Assembly (NCBI GenBank): GCA_937969415.1
Contig: CALBWK010000063.1
Span: 1 to 64,000 of the forward strand
Length of the DNA: 64,000 nt
Origin: an uncultured Saprospiraceae bacterium
Lineage (GTDB): Bacteria > Bacteroidota > Bacteroidia > Chitinophagales > Saprospiraceae
Reading direction: 5' to 3'
Shown here: positions 50,474 to 60,700 of the stretch, one piece after another
How positions within the stretch are numbered: the first letter of the stretch is position 1
How the letters are laid out: the number at the start of each line of letters is the position of its first letter
The notes under the pieces: generated by a model
Database searches by the model: none
The model's input: the letters and a program-made list of their open reading frames with translations, nothing else
What the model was told of the DNA's origin: nothing
Program-made: the position numbers and the translations under genes

Positions 50474-51560
50474 TTATTTCTTTGTGCCGTCCCACATTAG
50501 AAAAGCCTTGAGAAAACTCTCAAGATCTCCACCGAGCACCGCATCCGTATTTCTATTCTCGTGATTGGTCCTATGGTCTTTGACTCTCCTATCATCAAGA
50601 ACATAAGAACGTATCTGAGAGCCCCATTCATTTTTCATTTTACCTGCTTCGGTAACACTTTTGGCAGCTTTTCTTTCTTCTAGTGCCTTCTGATAGAGCC
50701 TGGACTTCAACATATCAATGGCTTTCTCACGATTCATATGTTGTGATCGCTCAGCTTGACACTCCACTACAATACCAGAAGGTGCATGACGTACTCTTAC
50801 CGCTGACTCTGTTTTGTTGACGTGCTGACCTCCTGCTCCACTCGCTCTAAATGTATCCCAGTCTAGATCAGCAGGATTAACTTCTATCTCAATCCTATCA
50901 TCGACAACTGGATGAACAAATACAGAAGCAAATGAAGTCATTCTCTTCCCTTGCGCATTGAAAGGGCTTACTCTTACTAGTCTGTGCACGCCATTCTCAC
51001 CCTTAAGCATTCCATACGCATAACTACCACTGATTTCCATTTCTACAGACTTGACACCTGCCACATCTCCGTGCACACGATTGAGTTCATTGACTTTGTG
51101 GCCCGCTTTCTCTCCATACATCAAGTACATACGATAGAGCATCTCAGCCCAATCACAAGCCTCGGTACCACCCGCACCTGCATTGATTTCTAAGAGACAA
51201 GAAAGCTCATCTCCTTCTTGATCTAGAGTGGATCTAAATTCTGTATCTTCTAGAACGGCAATAGACTTAGCGTATTGCTTGTCGACTTCTTCTTCAGTGC
51301 TCTCTCCTTCTTTGAGAAATTCGTGAAGAATATCGAGTTCTTCTACTTCATCTTTGGCTTTATTGTAACTGCTCACCCACATCTTATGAATTTTTAATTC
51401 AGACATAAGTGCCTTGGCAGTTTTTTGATCTGACCAAAAATTGGGGTCAGCGGATTGCTGCTCTTTATCTTCTATTTCATTAAGTCGGTTATCGACGTCA
51501 AAGATAGCTCCTTAACGACTCCAAACGACTCTTCAGATTCTTTAATTGATCTGTTGTCAT
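50474..51560 (-). CDS. prfB: peptide chain release factor 2, with +1 programmed frameshift at 51498-51503
   Basis: Downstream ORF has GAGGQHVNKTESAVRVRH. Upstream, ATG at 51560 gives MTTDQLKNLKSRLESLRSYL then TGA at 51500-51498 in context AAGGAGC TAT CTT TGA C; +1 shift gives DVDNRLNEIEDKEQQSADPNFWSDQKTAKALMSELKIHKMW joining the track ORF. Confidence 0.96.
51498..51513 (-). promoter_or_regulatory. prfB: prfB programmed +1 frameshift signal (SD-like AAGGAG, slippery CTT-TGA-C)
   Basis: Minus strand AAGGAGCTATCTTTGA with C following at 51497; matches the classical RF2 autoregulatory site. Confidence 0.93.
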
Positions 51561-51584
51561 TTTAGTCCTCGGTTTTGAGGTGGC

Positions 51585-52469
51585 TTATTTATTATTTATG
51601 GTTTCCAATTCGATGTGAAAAATCAAATCAGACTTCGCAGGGATGACAGGATTCCCTGATTCTCCATAGGCTAGGTTATAAGGTATTTCGAGAAACACTT
51701 TGGACCCTTGATTGATATGTGGAAGACCTTGATCCCATCCTTGGATGACCATACCCTCTCCTATAGTAAATGTAAATGGTCGTCCCGCTTTATAGCTGTT
51801 ATCGAAATTTGTTCCATCCTTAAGTAGTCCATAATATTGAACACCTACAGCATCGCCTCTCACGGGTAGTGCTCCAGTACCTTCTTCTATAACTGTGATT
51901 TTAAGACCATTGTCAAGTGTCTTAGTTTTAGCGCTCATCTTACCTGCCATATAATCAGCAAATAAAGGTTCTATCTCTTGCTTAGCGGCTTCCTCTTTAA
52001 ATTTGAATGCTGCCCTCTTCTTGACTTGTTCTTCTTGGATTCTTGCTTTGTAAGCTGCCTCGTCTTCGATTTGATGGACTTTGATAACATACTCTATGTG
52101 CGGATTCTTCTTGTAATCAGGAGGCAGTGTCGGGATAGAGTCCACTGGAACTATTACTGTCGCACTATCTCCTGGACTCATCAAATTTATCATTGCTAGC
52201 ATAGGGTTTCGCTTTGCATTTGCATCTAGGACCTCAGGTACTTTTACAGAAGGTACATTTTCGGGATTTCTAGAGTCATCTAGAATCTCTCCTTCAGGAG
52301 TCACTAGTTGAAAATCTAAGGAAACAATCTGGCCTGCCGTAGGCTTAGCTCCAGTGTTCTGAGTATGTAATGTATACTTGTACCCATTAGGTAAAGTTTC
52401 CGAAGAGCCTGGGGTATCCTTACAACTGAATAATAGAAATGCGATAAGCGCAGTAAGTAGATATCTCAT
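51585..52469 (-). CDS. FKBP-type peptidyl-prolyl cis-trans isomerase (lipoprotein)
   Basis: Lipobox LLFSCKD; VQYYGLLKDGTNFDNSYKAGRPFTFTIGEGMVIQGWDQGLPHINQGSKVFLEIPYNLAYGE. Confidence 0.94.
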   Translation of the reverse strand: MRYLLTALIAFLLFSCKDTPGSSETLPNGYKYTLHTQNTGAKPTAGQIVSLDFQLVTPEGEILDDSRNPENVPSVKVPEVLDANAKRNPMLAMINLMSPGDSATVIVPVDSIPTLPPDYKKNPHIEYVIKVHQIEDEAAYKARIQEEQVKKRAAFKFKEEAAKQEIEPLFADYMAGKMSAKTKTLDNGLKITVIEEGTGALPVRGDAVGVQYYGLLKDGTNFDNSYKAGRPFTFTIGEGMVIQGWDQGLPHINQGSKVFLEIPYNLAYGESGNPVIPAKSDLIFHIELETINNK

Positions 52470-52520
52470 AATATTGAATTAAGACCGCGAAGGTACAAAG
52501 ATGTTAAGACAAGGGTCTAG

Positions 52521-53543
52521 TTAGAGTACCGGAACCTTTTTTTCAACGTATTTAGGTAGAACTGCCTTAAATCTGTCTATGATGTCTTGGAGTTTGGCAT
52601 ATGCTGCACCCCCAGAAGCATTCTTATGTCCCCCACCATTAAAGTGATTGCGACAGATTTCCTGTACTGAAATATCACCTTTAGATCTCAGTGATAGCTT
52701 CACTATGGTGGGTTGTTCTCTGATAAAGGCTGCAATTTTGATTCCTCTTAGCATTAAAAGGTAATTCACTACACCTTCTGTATCACCGCGCTTGATATCA
52801 AAGTCAATATAGTCTTGCTTGGTTAGCGCTATGATGCCTGCACCATATTCTGGAACTAACTCCATTCGGTTAGCCAAGCAGTGGCCTAATAAGCGCATCT
52901 GCTTTTCAGTAATAGTATTGAAGATTTTATCCTGTAGTCCATAATCATCGACACCTCTTTCTTTAAGTGCTGCTGCTACTTTATAGGTCTCTGGTCTCGT
53001 ATTATACTTAAATGAACCTGTGTCCGTTATCAGCCCTGTAAATAATGCGTCGCCAATATTTGCATCTAATTTTTCCATCTCACCAAGCTGGTGGATAAAT
53101 GTGTGTATAAGTTCACAAGTGGAGCTGGCTTCTGTATCCGAGAGCACATAATCAGCAAATGGCTCTGGATCTAAATGATGGTCTATAAGAATCTTCTTAG
53201 CTTTGGATTGGAGGACGGCTGGGCCCATTTTATCTACTCTATCCAGTGCATTAAAGTCCAAACAACAGATTATATCAGCCTTATCAATCTCATCAAATGA
53301 ACGAGATTGCTCATTATCAAAGACTATACAGTCATCAATACCTCTCAGATAGTGAAAGGTCGCTGGATATTCACTGGGCAGAATGATCTTAACAACATGT
53401 CCAAACTTCTCAAGAAAATGTCTGAGACCTAGAGACGAACCTATGGCATCACCATCAGGGTTTCTATGCGTAAGGATAACTATACCTTTAGGATAGGCTA
53501 GCAACTCCTTAAGTTCTATAATATCGGCAGTCGTCAAATTCAC
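52521..53543 (-). CDS. DHH/DHHA1 phosphoesterase (NrnA-like oligoribonuclease/pAp phosphatase)
   Basis: THRNPDGDAIGSSLGL, CCLDFNALDRVDKMG, ILIDHHLDPEPFADY, FNGGGHKNASGG. Confidence 0.93.
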   Translation of the reverse strand: MNLTTADIIELKELLAYPKGIVILTHRNPDGDAIGSSLGLRHFLEKFGHVVKIILPSEYPATFHYLRGIDDCIVFDNEQSRSFDEIDKADIICCLDFNALDRVDKMGPAVLQSKAKKILIDHHLDPEPFADYVLSDTEASSTCELIHTFIHQLGEMEKLDANIGDALFTGLITDTGSFKYNTRPETYKVAAALKERGVDDYGLQDKIFNTITEKQMRLLGHCLANRMELVPEYGAGIIALTKQDYIDFDIKRGDTEGVVNYLLMLRGIKIAAFIREQPTIVKLSLRSKGDISVQEICRNHFNGGGHKNASGGAAYAKLQDIIDRFKAVLPKYVEKKVPVL

Positions 53544-53650
53544 ATGGCAAAAATGAACATTTAAGTGCCAGAATCAAAATATATTAACAGAGCAAGGCAA
53601 GCTAATCGCCATTTTTATACTTTTGCGCCCTAAACAAAAAAGATAATACA

Positions 53651-54070
53651 ATGGCTGGGAACATAACCTTTACGATGATTAAGCCAGATGCTGTCAAAAA
53701 TGGACACATCGGCGCTATTCTTAACCACATTACCTCTGCTGGTTATAATATCGTGGCTATGAAATACACTAAGCTTAGTAAGGAAAAAGCTGGAGAATTC
53801 TATGCAGTACACAAAGAAAGACCCTTCTATGGAGAGCTAGTAGACTTTATGTCTTCTGGACCTATCGTAGCAGCTGTACTTTCTAAGGATAATGCAGTCG
53901 AGGACTTCAGAACCTTAATAGGCTCTACTAACCCTGCAGAAGCAGCAGAAGGAACAGTAAGAAAACTCTACGCAACGAGTATAGGAGAAAATGCAGTGCA
54001 CGGATCTGACAGTGATGAAAATGCCCAAATAGAGGCCAACTTTCACTTCGCTGCTACAGAAATGTTCTAA
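53651..54070 (+). CDS. ndk: nucleoside-diphosphate kinase
   Basis: [62 protein letters not shown] element at 53618-53625. Confidence 0.96.
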   Translation: MAGNITFTMIKPDAVKNGHIGAILNHITSAGYNIVAMKYTKLSKEKAGEFYAVHKERPFYGELVDFMSSGPIVAAVLSKDNAVEDFRTLIGSTNPAEAAEGTVRKLYATSIGENAVHGSDSDENAQIEANFHFAATEMF

Positions 54071-54102
54071 GTAAAAGAGAAAGCAATACTTAAAATTAGA
54101 TG

Positions 54103-54133
54103 AGGCTCTTTCGTTAAGAAAGGGCCTTTTTTT
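54103..54133 (+). terminator. intrinsic terminator after ndk
   Basis: aggctctttc-gttaa-gaaagggcct 10-bp stem followed by a 7-T run. Confidence 0.87.
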
Positions 54134-54147
54134 ATTTGAGCTAACGT

Positions 54148-56529
54148 CTAAAAAGAGATATACGTTATACCTCTCCCGCCATACTCTTCTTCGGGATGCC
54201 ACATCTTGTTAATATCCTTGTACTCCTTAGCTTTTTGCCACAAGGTCCTCTGGAGCACTCCTGAGCCTTTACCGTGGAGAACCTTAAGATGATTTATAGA
54301 ATTGGACATCAAAGCTGCATCCAGAAATTCTTCTATAGCATCTAGAGCTTCGGCCTTTGTATATCCACGTATATCCAGCTCTGTATCTGGCTTGCCTCCG
54401 CCAGTAAGGGCATCCAGGTTTATAGATTTTGGTTTGATCTCAATAGGTTGGTTAGCCAATACAAGAGCACTTCTCGGCACCTCAAATTCCATTATCCCTA
54501 TCTCCAGTCGTACCTTCTTATCGTCCATCGCGACAACCTTTCCAGGTTCTCCTCCTTTCTTCAATTTGACAAACTGGCCAATCTTTAGGTCTGTGACTTT
54601 CTCCGCTTCTACCTTAAATACTTCGTCGCTAATCTCTGCCATTACTTTGCTTGACTCAGCTCTTTCTTTTTTCAATCTCTTGGCAGCGGCTTGGGCCTCC
54701 TCCAGCTTGCGCTCTTTCTTGAGATCTTTGATAAGATCTTGCAATTCTTTTTCATATTTAGAAAGTTGAACTTGACCTTTCTCACGAGCTTCTAGCTTAA
54801 TTTTCTTTCTCTTGATCTCAAGACTATCCTTCATAGAGTCGTAGTTCTTAATCAACTTCTCCAATCTATGTCTCTCATCAAAGGCTTCAAGTAATTGCTC
54901 TTCTAACACCTGTTTTTCATGTTGCAGATCTATAAGCAATCGATCCACGGTCTTACTGTCTTTTCCTGCCTTGTTCTTAGCGTACTCTAGTGTCTTCTTG
55001 GGGAGGCCAATTTTGTCTGCAATCTCAAAGGCAAACGAACTTCCCGGCTGACCTACTTTAAGCCGGTAAGTAGGGCTCAGTTCATCCTTATCAAACAGCA
55101 TAGCGCCATTGACTATACTTTTAGATTTATAAGCATAGTTTTTTATGTTAGAGTAATGGGTGGTTATGAGGCCAAAACACTTCTTTCGTACCAGTTGATC
55201 GAGAACAGCCTCTGCTATCGCCCCACCCATTTTGGGATCGGAACCACTCCCAAACTCATCCATCAGTATCATTGTCTTTCCTCCAGCACTTTCCATAAAC
55301 TCCTTCATATGTATAAGTCTAGAGCTATATGTACTCAAGTCACCTTCTAGAGACTGCTGATCTCCGATATCGATCATCATCTTATTGAACAATGTAAACT
55401 TGGAATCAGAATGTACGGGTACCAACATCCCAGATTGCAGCATTAACTGATTGAGTCCCATTGACTTAAGTGTAACAGACTTACCTCCGGCATTAGGGCC
55501 ACTGATAACAAGGATTCTTTTCTTCTCATCTAATCTTAACTCAAATGGGATCGTCTTCTTCTTAGCCTCTTGATTGAGAATAAATAAGAGTGGATGGTAT
55601 ACTTCCTTAACATGAAAAGATTGATCCTCGGAAATATTGGGCCTCTCTCCTTTGTAACTCAAAGAAAACTTGGCCTTAGCCCTTATCAGATCATAGCGTG
55701 TTAAGATTCTTTGCCAAAGGAGAAAATCATCTAAATAAGGTCTCAAGTAATTGCCGAGCTCCTTTAGAATCTTATATATCTCGTGACGCTTTCTGGCTTC
55801 CAATTCAAAGAGATCATTATTCAGATCGATTACACCATCTGGCTCTATAAAGACGGTCCTACCAGTAGAAGATTCGTCATGTATTATCCCTCTTATCTTT
55901 CGCTTATTCTCTGCACTTACACTCAGAACTCTACGACTATTCTTAAAGCTCTCTACATTATCCGTGAGTAACCCAGCTTGCTTGTACTTGGTAGCTAGAG
56001 ACTTAAATACTGACTCTAACTCTCTTTCTTTAGAACTGATTGAGCTAAATATCTTTTTGAGATCAGGAGATGCCGTCGGCTTTACCTTACCCTCCTCGTC
56101 AAATATGGTATCAAAACGCTTAAGTAGATCAGCTTCTATTTCAATTTGTTCAGAGATAGTTGTGAGGAGCGGAAATTGGGCTCTATTCTCTTTATTGGCA
56201 AAGAAACGTTGTAGCTCCGCAATCAACTGAGCGAGATTGTATATACGCATATAAGCCTCCTCCTCCAGAACGATATCGACTGTCCGCAGAAGTCTCAGGT
56301 CATTAAGGACGGATTCATATCTGTGTAATGGTACTTCGGTAAAGAGTTCTATGGACTTCCTGTATTCAACTACCTCATCTAACAGGTTTTCAATTTTGCC
56401 CTTATTATGAAAGATTCGCATAGATAATACTAGCTCAGCTGCTGGCCTTCCCATACAATAGGTAGATAAGCGCTCAAGTATCTTATCAAACTCTAGTTTC
56501 TCGTAGATATCAGAGGGATATAAAAACAT
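54148..56529 (-). CDS. mutS2: endonuclease MutS2
   Basis: VISGPNAGGKSVTLKSMGLNQLMLQSGM, DEFGSGSDPKMGGAIAEAVLD, C-terminal Smr domain LDIRGYTKAEALDAIEEFLDAALMSN...VLHGKGSGVL. Confidence 0.95.
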   Translation of the reverse strand: MFLYPSDIYEKLEFDKILERLSTYCMGRPAAELVLSMRIFHNKGKIENLLDEVVEYRKSIELFTEVPLHRYESVLNDLRLLRTVDIVLEEEAYMRIYNLAQLIAELQRFFANKENRAQFPLLTTISEQIEIEADLLKRFDTIFDEEGKVKPTASPDLKKIFSSISSKERELESVFKSLATKYKQAGLLTDNVESFKNSRRVLSVSAENKRKIRGIIHDESSTGRTVFIEPDGVIDLNNDLFELEARKRHEIYKILKELGNYLRPYLDDFLLWQRILTRYDLIRAKAKFSLSYKGERPNISEDQSFHVKEVYHPLLFILNQEAKKKTIPFELRLDEKKRILVISGPNAGGKSVTLKSMGLNQLMLQSGMLVPVHSDSKFTLFNKMMIDIGDQQSLEGDLSTYSSRLIHMKEFMESAGGKTMILMDEFGSGSDPKMGGAIAEAVLDQLVRKKCFGLITTHYSNIKNYAYKSKSIVNGAMLFDKDELSPTYRLKVGQPGSSFAFEIADKIGLPKKTLEYAKNKAGKDSKTVDRLLIDLQHEKQVLEEQLLEAFDERHRLEKLIKNYDSMKDSLEIKRKKIKLEAREKGQVQLSKYEKELQDLIKDLKKERKLEEAQAAAKRLKKERAESSKVMAEISDEVFKVEAEKVTDLKIGQFVKLKKGGEPGKVVAMDDKKVRLEIGIMEFEVPRSALVLANQPIEIKPKSINLDALTGGGKPDTELDIRGYTKAEALDAIEEFLDAALMSNSINHLKVLHGKGSGVLQRTLWQKAKEYKDINKMWHPEEEYGGRGITYISF

Positions 56530-56661
56530 AGCACAAATATAAGTTGGCGTCCAATAGGAGGTATGAAGAATAGCAATGCAAAGAAAAAGAGCGATACTAA
56601 AGGAAAATGAACAATAACTGAATGGGAAAGGTTTTGTCTAACTTTGAAGTAAGGAAAGCTT

Positions 56662-57753
56662 ATGGCAGGTAATAGTTTTGGTCAGATATTCAGGATAACA
56701 ACCTTTGGGGAGTCACATGGACCAGGGATAGGTGTCGTCATAGATGGGTGTCCAGCAGGTCTGACGATAGATAAGGACTTCATACAGAACGAACTAGATA
56801 GAAGAAGACCGGGACAATCAGCAATAGTTACTCAGCGTGCAGAATTGGATACCTATAAGATCTTATCTGGTGCCTTTGAGGGCAAGACAACAGGCACCCC
56901 TCTAACCTTCTACATCGAAAATACCAATCAGAAATCAAAAGACTATAGCCATATCAAGGATAATTACAGGCCTTCTCACGCAGATATGACTTATGATAAG
57001 AAGTATGGTAATAGAGATTATCGAGGTGGTGGTCGCTCATCCGCTAGGGAAACAGCAGCTCGGGTGGTCGCTGGAGCGGTGGCTAAGCTACTGCTTCGAG
57101 AGGTTAACATTTCTATCAGAGCAGGTGTCACGCAAGTTGGTCACATTGTGCTGGATCAAGCCGCCCAAACGATAGACTGGTCGCAAGTAGAACATAATAT
57201 TGTAAGATGCCCCAATGCCACACTTGCTAAGCAAATGGAGGCACATATAGCAGAGACAAAAAAGAAAGGTGATACCGTAGGCGGGCAAATTAGTTGTCTC
57301 ATTGAAGGATGTCCTGTAGGTCTAGGTGAGCCTGTATTTGACAAGTTGCACGCCGATCTAGGCAAAGCTATGCTGAGTATAAATGCAGTAAAAGGTTTTG
57401 CTTATGGCAGTGGTTTTGGAGCCGTATCACAGTATGGATCAGAACATAATGACTTATGGACAGAAGAAGGAAATGAACTAATCACTAAAACAAACAACTC
57501 TGGAGGTATCCAGGGAGGCCTCAGCAATGGGATGCCTATCTATTTTGATGTGGCCTTCAAACCTGTAGCGACGATTATGAGAGATCAAGAATCTGTAGAC
57601 AACAAGGGGCAAGTGTCTGTTGTGTCAGGCAAAGGAAGACATGATCCTTGTGTAGTGCCTAGAGCGGTGCCTATAGTAGAGGCGATGGCAGCACTTGTCC
57701 TCTGCGATCACTATCTAAGAAGTAGGATAGGCAGGATCGATCAAATGCTGTAG
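56662..57753 (+). CDS. aroC: chorismate synthase
   Basis: [91 protein letters not shown]. Confidence 0.97.
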   Translation: MAGNSFGQIFRITTFGESHGPGIGVVIDGCPAGLTIDKDFIQNELDRRRPGQSAIVTQRAELDTYKILSGAFEGKTTGTPLTFYIENTNQKSKDYSHIKDNYRPSHADMTYDKKYGNRDYRGGGRSSARETAARVVAGAVAKLLLREVNISIRAGVTQVGHIVLDQAAQTIDWSQVEHNIVRCPNATLAKQMEAHIAETKKKGDTVGGQISCLIEGCPVGLGEPVFDKLHADLGKAMLSINAVKGFAYGSGFGAVSQYGSEHNDLWTEEGNELITKTNNSGGIQGGLSNGMPIYFDVAFKPVATIMRDQESVDNKGQVSVVSGKGRHDPCVVPRAVPIVEAMAALVLCDHYLRSRIGRIDQML

Positions 57754-57757
57754 AGCA

Positions 57758-60700
57758 CTAGTTATTTTTTTTGAGCTTAGCTATATCTTCTGACAAGGCC
57801 TCTTTGAAATCTGTGAGACTACCAAATTCTTTTCGATAGTTAAGACCTACACCATACTTAGAACCATCATCACCTAGAGAGTTTTTATCCCACTTACCGT
57901 AGGCCTTTAATTTCAATCGTCTATCTTCTGTCAGATAGAAACCTATGTTGAAATCGTGCACAACATAATTAGGTACAGTAGAAGCATTCACTTCATTGTT
58001 GATATAGCTGGTTCCGTAATCTAGCTCCCACCTATCATTCTGAAAACGCGGTTTGAGGTGAACCTCTATTTCGTCCGGAATGATCGAAGTATTGGTTGTC
58101 GGTTGTCCTGGTTGACCAGGTATTTCTTGACCGAACTGTGAGGTCTTGCCAAAAGTCAAATCAAAATCAATTCCTGAAACAAAACCATTCTCAGACAAAG
58201 CTTCTTGCAAGAAGCCAGATAGAATATGAGACAACTGATTAGAAATCATTTCACTCAAGGTATTATATCCTGTACTCGCCAAGCCACTCGCAGAGCCCAC
58301 GGCATTCCCAAAAGATGATGATGGCAAAAAACTACCAAACATAATCAAACCAGCCACTTGCTCATTTAGATCAGCCTCATTGGTCTTGAGTATCCGCATC
58401 TTACTATCTGCTAAATTTTTAAGATTACCTTGAAGCTCAGGAAATGCAATATCAAAATCTACAGTAGGCTTATAGAGAGTGCCTGTCAGATTCATCATCA
58501 AATCTACATCCGTACGTTGTCTTGCTTCACTTTGATCTTGTGGTCTATTTAAGTATTCTGCTAAGAATACATTGGTCGGAGCTTTGAGCTTTTCGTAATT
58601 GGCTTTCAGGTTGATATTAGCATTAATAGGGTCACCAGTCCAAGTTATTTGCCCTCCTTTCTCAACTGTAAATGGCTTGGATATAACGCCTCCAAAATAG
58701 GTAAAGAGATACTCTCCTCTGTCTAAAACATACTCCCCAAAAATATTAAAGTCTCCCTCTCTAGAAATTACAACTCGCATATTGCCATCACCGTGGCCAG
58801 TCATAATATCATTGATGTTTTCATTGAATATGACATTAATCTCTGCTTCAGGCGTTATACTCAGATTCATACGAACATCTACACCTTCTAAGGTCGGAAT
58901 CTCGAAAGAACTTGTATCACTCTTGAAATCAAAAACTGTATTTCTATCGACAACTTTTATTAAACTCTGATCATAATCTTCAGAAACAGATCCAACAGGA
59001 ATATTAACTACAGTTCCTAATCCAGAGGATGCTTCTACTACTATATCTGTACTAGAAAATGGCCCAGAAAAATCAACAACAATCTCCCCTATCCCTTGGC
59101 CATAATACGAGGGGTTATCTTCCTTTTCGGTGTCCAAGGCAAGAAATCTTGGTGAACTCATCTGCAAGTCCGAGGTAAAATCCGTAAACAAACTGTGATT
59201 CAATTTTCCTACTATGCTTGCCTCATTACGGTATTTATCATAGAGTTTGCCACCAGTCAGATCAATGACCTTATCTGTAACAATAAATTTTTCTTCTCCA
59301 AAATACAGTTCCGCCCCGAGATAATCGATAGTTGTAGTACCTCCAGTAACTAGACCTACCCCATCAAGTTTTATATCATCAATAGTACCAGACAATACTG
59401 CATCTACATCTGCCCCGCCACCTGTATTAGAAATACCATCATCAATAATAAATTCGAATGTATTCATTGCCAGGTTCCTTGCTGTTATTACTCCTGATAT
59501 ATCCTTTGTTTGTTTCTTATACTGAAAATCCTTAACGTGCAGCAAAAGACCATCATAAGCTCTATTAAGTTTCAAATCAACTTTTACATCCTGTCCATCA
59601 TCTTCGGCACTTAAGGTGAGGGCGCCGTAATCAACATCATTAAGATAAAACTCTGGGAGGTTAACCTTGACTATAGTTGGTGAAGCATCAAATATATTTT
59701 CTTTGAGAAGAACCACATTCCCTTCACCTGTAAAGTCAATTTTATCGTAATCTATCAGCGTATTTATCAATTCAAAATCAAACTTATCTAGGTCGACAAG
59801 GATTCCTTTCTCATTAACATCACTGATAATTATAGATCTATAATTATCGCGAATGACAAAGCCATTGATATCAATAGTTTTATTTCCTATAACAACTTCA
59901 TTAGCAGGACTGACGATCCATCTACTACTTAGCATATCGATATAGCCATCTGCAATCCTGGCCACTATCTCATCGTCACGGGGATATGCCTGCACTACAA
60001 TATCTATTTTCTCCAAAGAATCTAATACTTCATCAGAAGCTACCCTTAGTTCAAGTTGATCACCATTAGCTCGAAGACGCATAGCCAGTGGGCTAAAAGC
60101 TGTCTTGCCTATTTTAAGATCATTTACCTGCAAATTAAAGAATGACTTCTTATAGACTTCGTCTAGCCCTAGCAGCATATTCCCAACCTGGATGTTATCA
60201 TACTCTCCCTTATCCAATGACAATTCGAGCTTGTACGTCTCAGTTTCTGTGTTCACCTTACCATCAGCAGTGAGGCCTTGAATACTAGCTGAGGATAGAT
60301 TGGCTAATTCTAAGAAATTCTGAGAATCCTTGATCTCAAACTTAAATTCGAAATCTTGTTGAGGTATGGACATATTAGAACGACGAATAGACAGTTTTTT
60401 TGACCATTCTGGATGAGACTTAACCATATGTCTCTTAAAAGCTTCTGGCAAGTGCTGGAAATCAAATTGACCACCAATAGATCCAGATATAACATCAGAA
60501 GTTACTTGGACATTTCGTCTATTATTTATTTCAGGTGAGGAAGTTGCGAAGAGATTATTTATTTCATAAGGCTTTCCCTTAAAATTAAAAGCTAGATGAT
60601 TTACCGTACTTTCTCCAATAAGGTCAGAACTTTTGGTGCCTTTGAGAACAAGTTCAATGTCACCTTCTATATCACTAAAATCCTTACTAAGATTTAACGC

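Noticed and set aside
51498-51500. prfB as a pseudogene because of the internal TGA
   Set aside because: The context AAGGAG-N3-TAT-CTT-TGA-C is the standard RF2 frameshift site, so the gene is functional by known mechanism.
54302-54769. 155-aa ORF antisense to mutS2
   Set aside because: Antisense to a well-supported conserved CDS; no recognisable domain.
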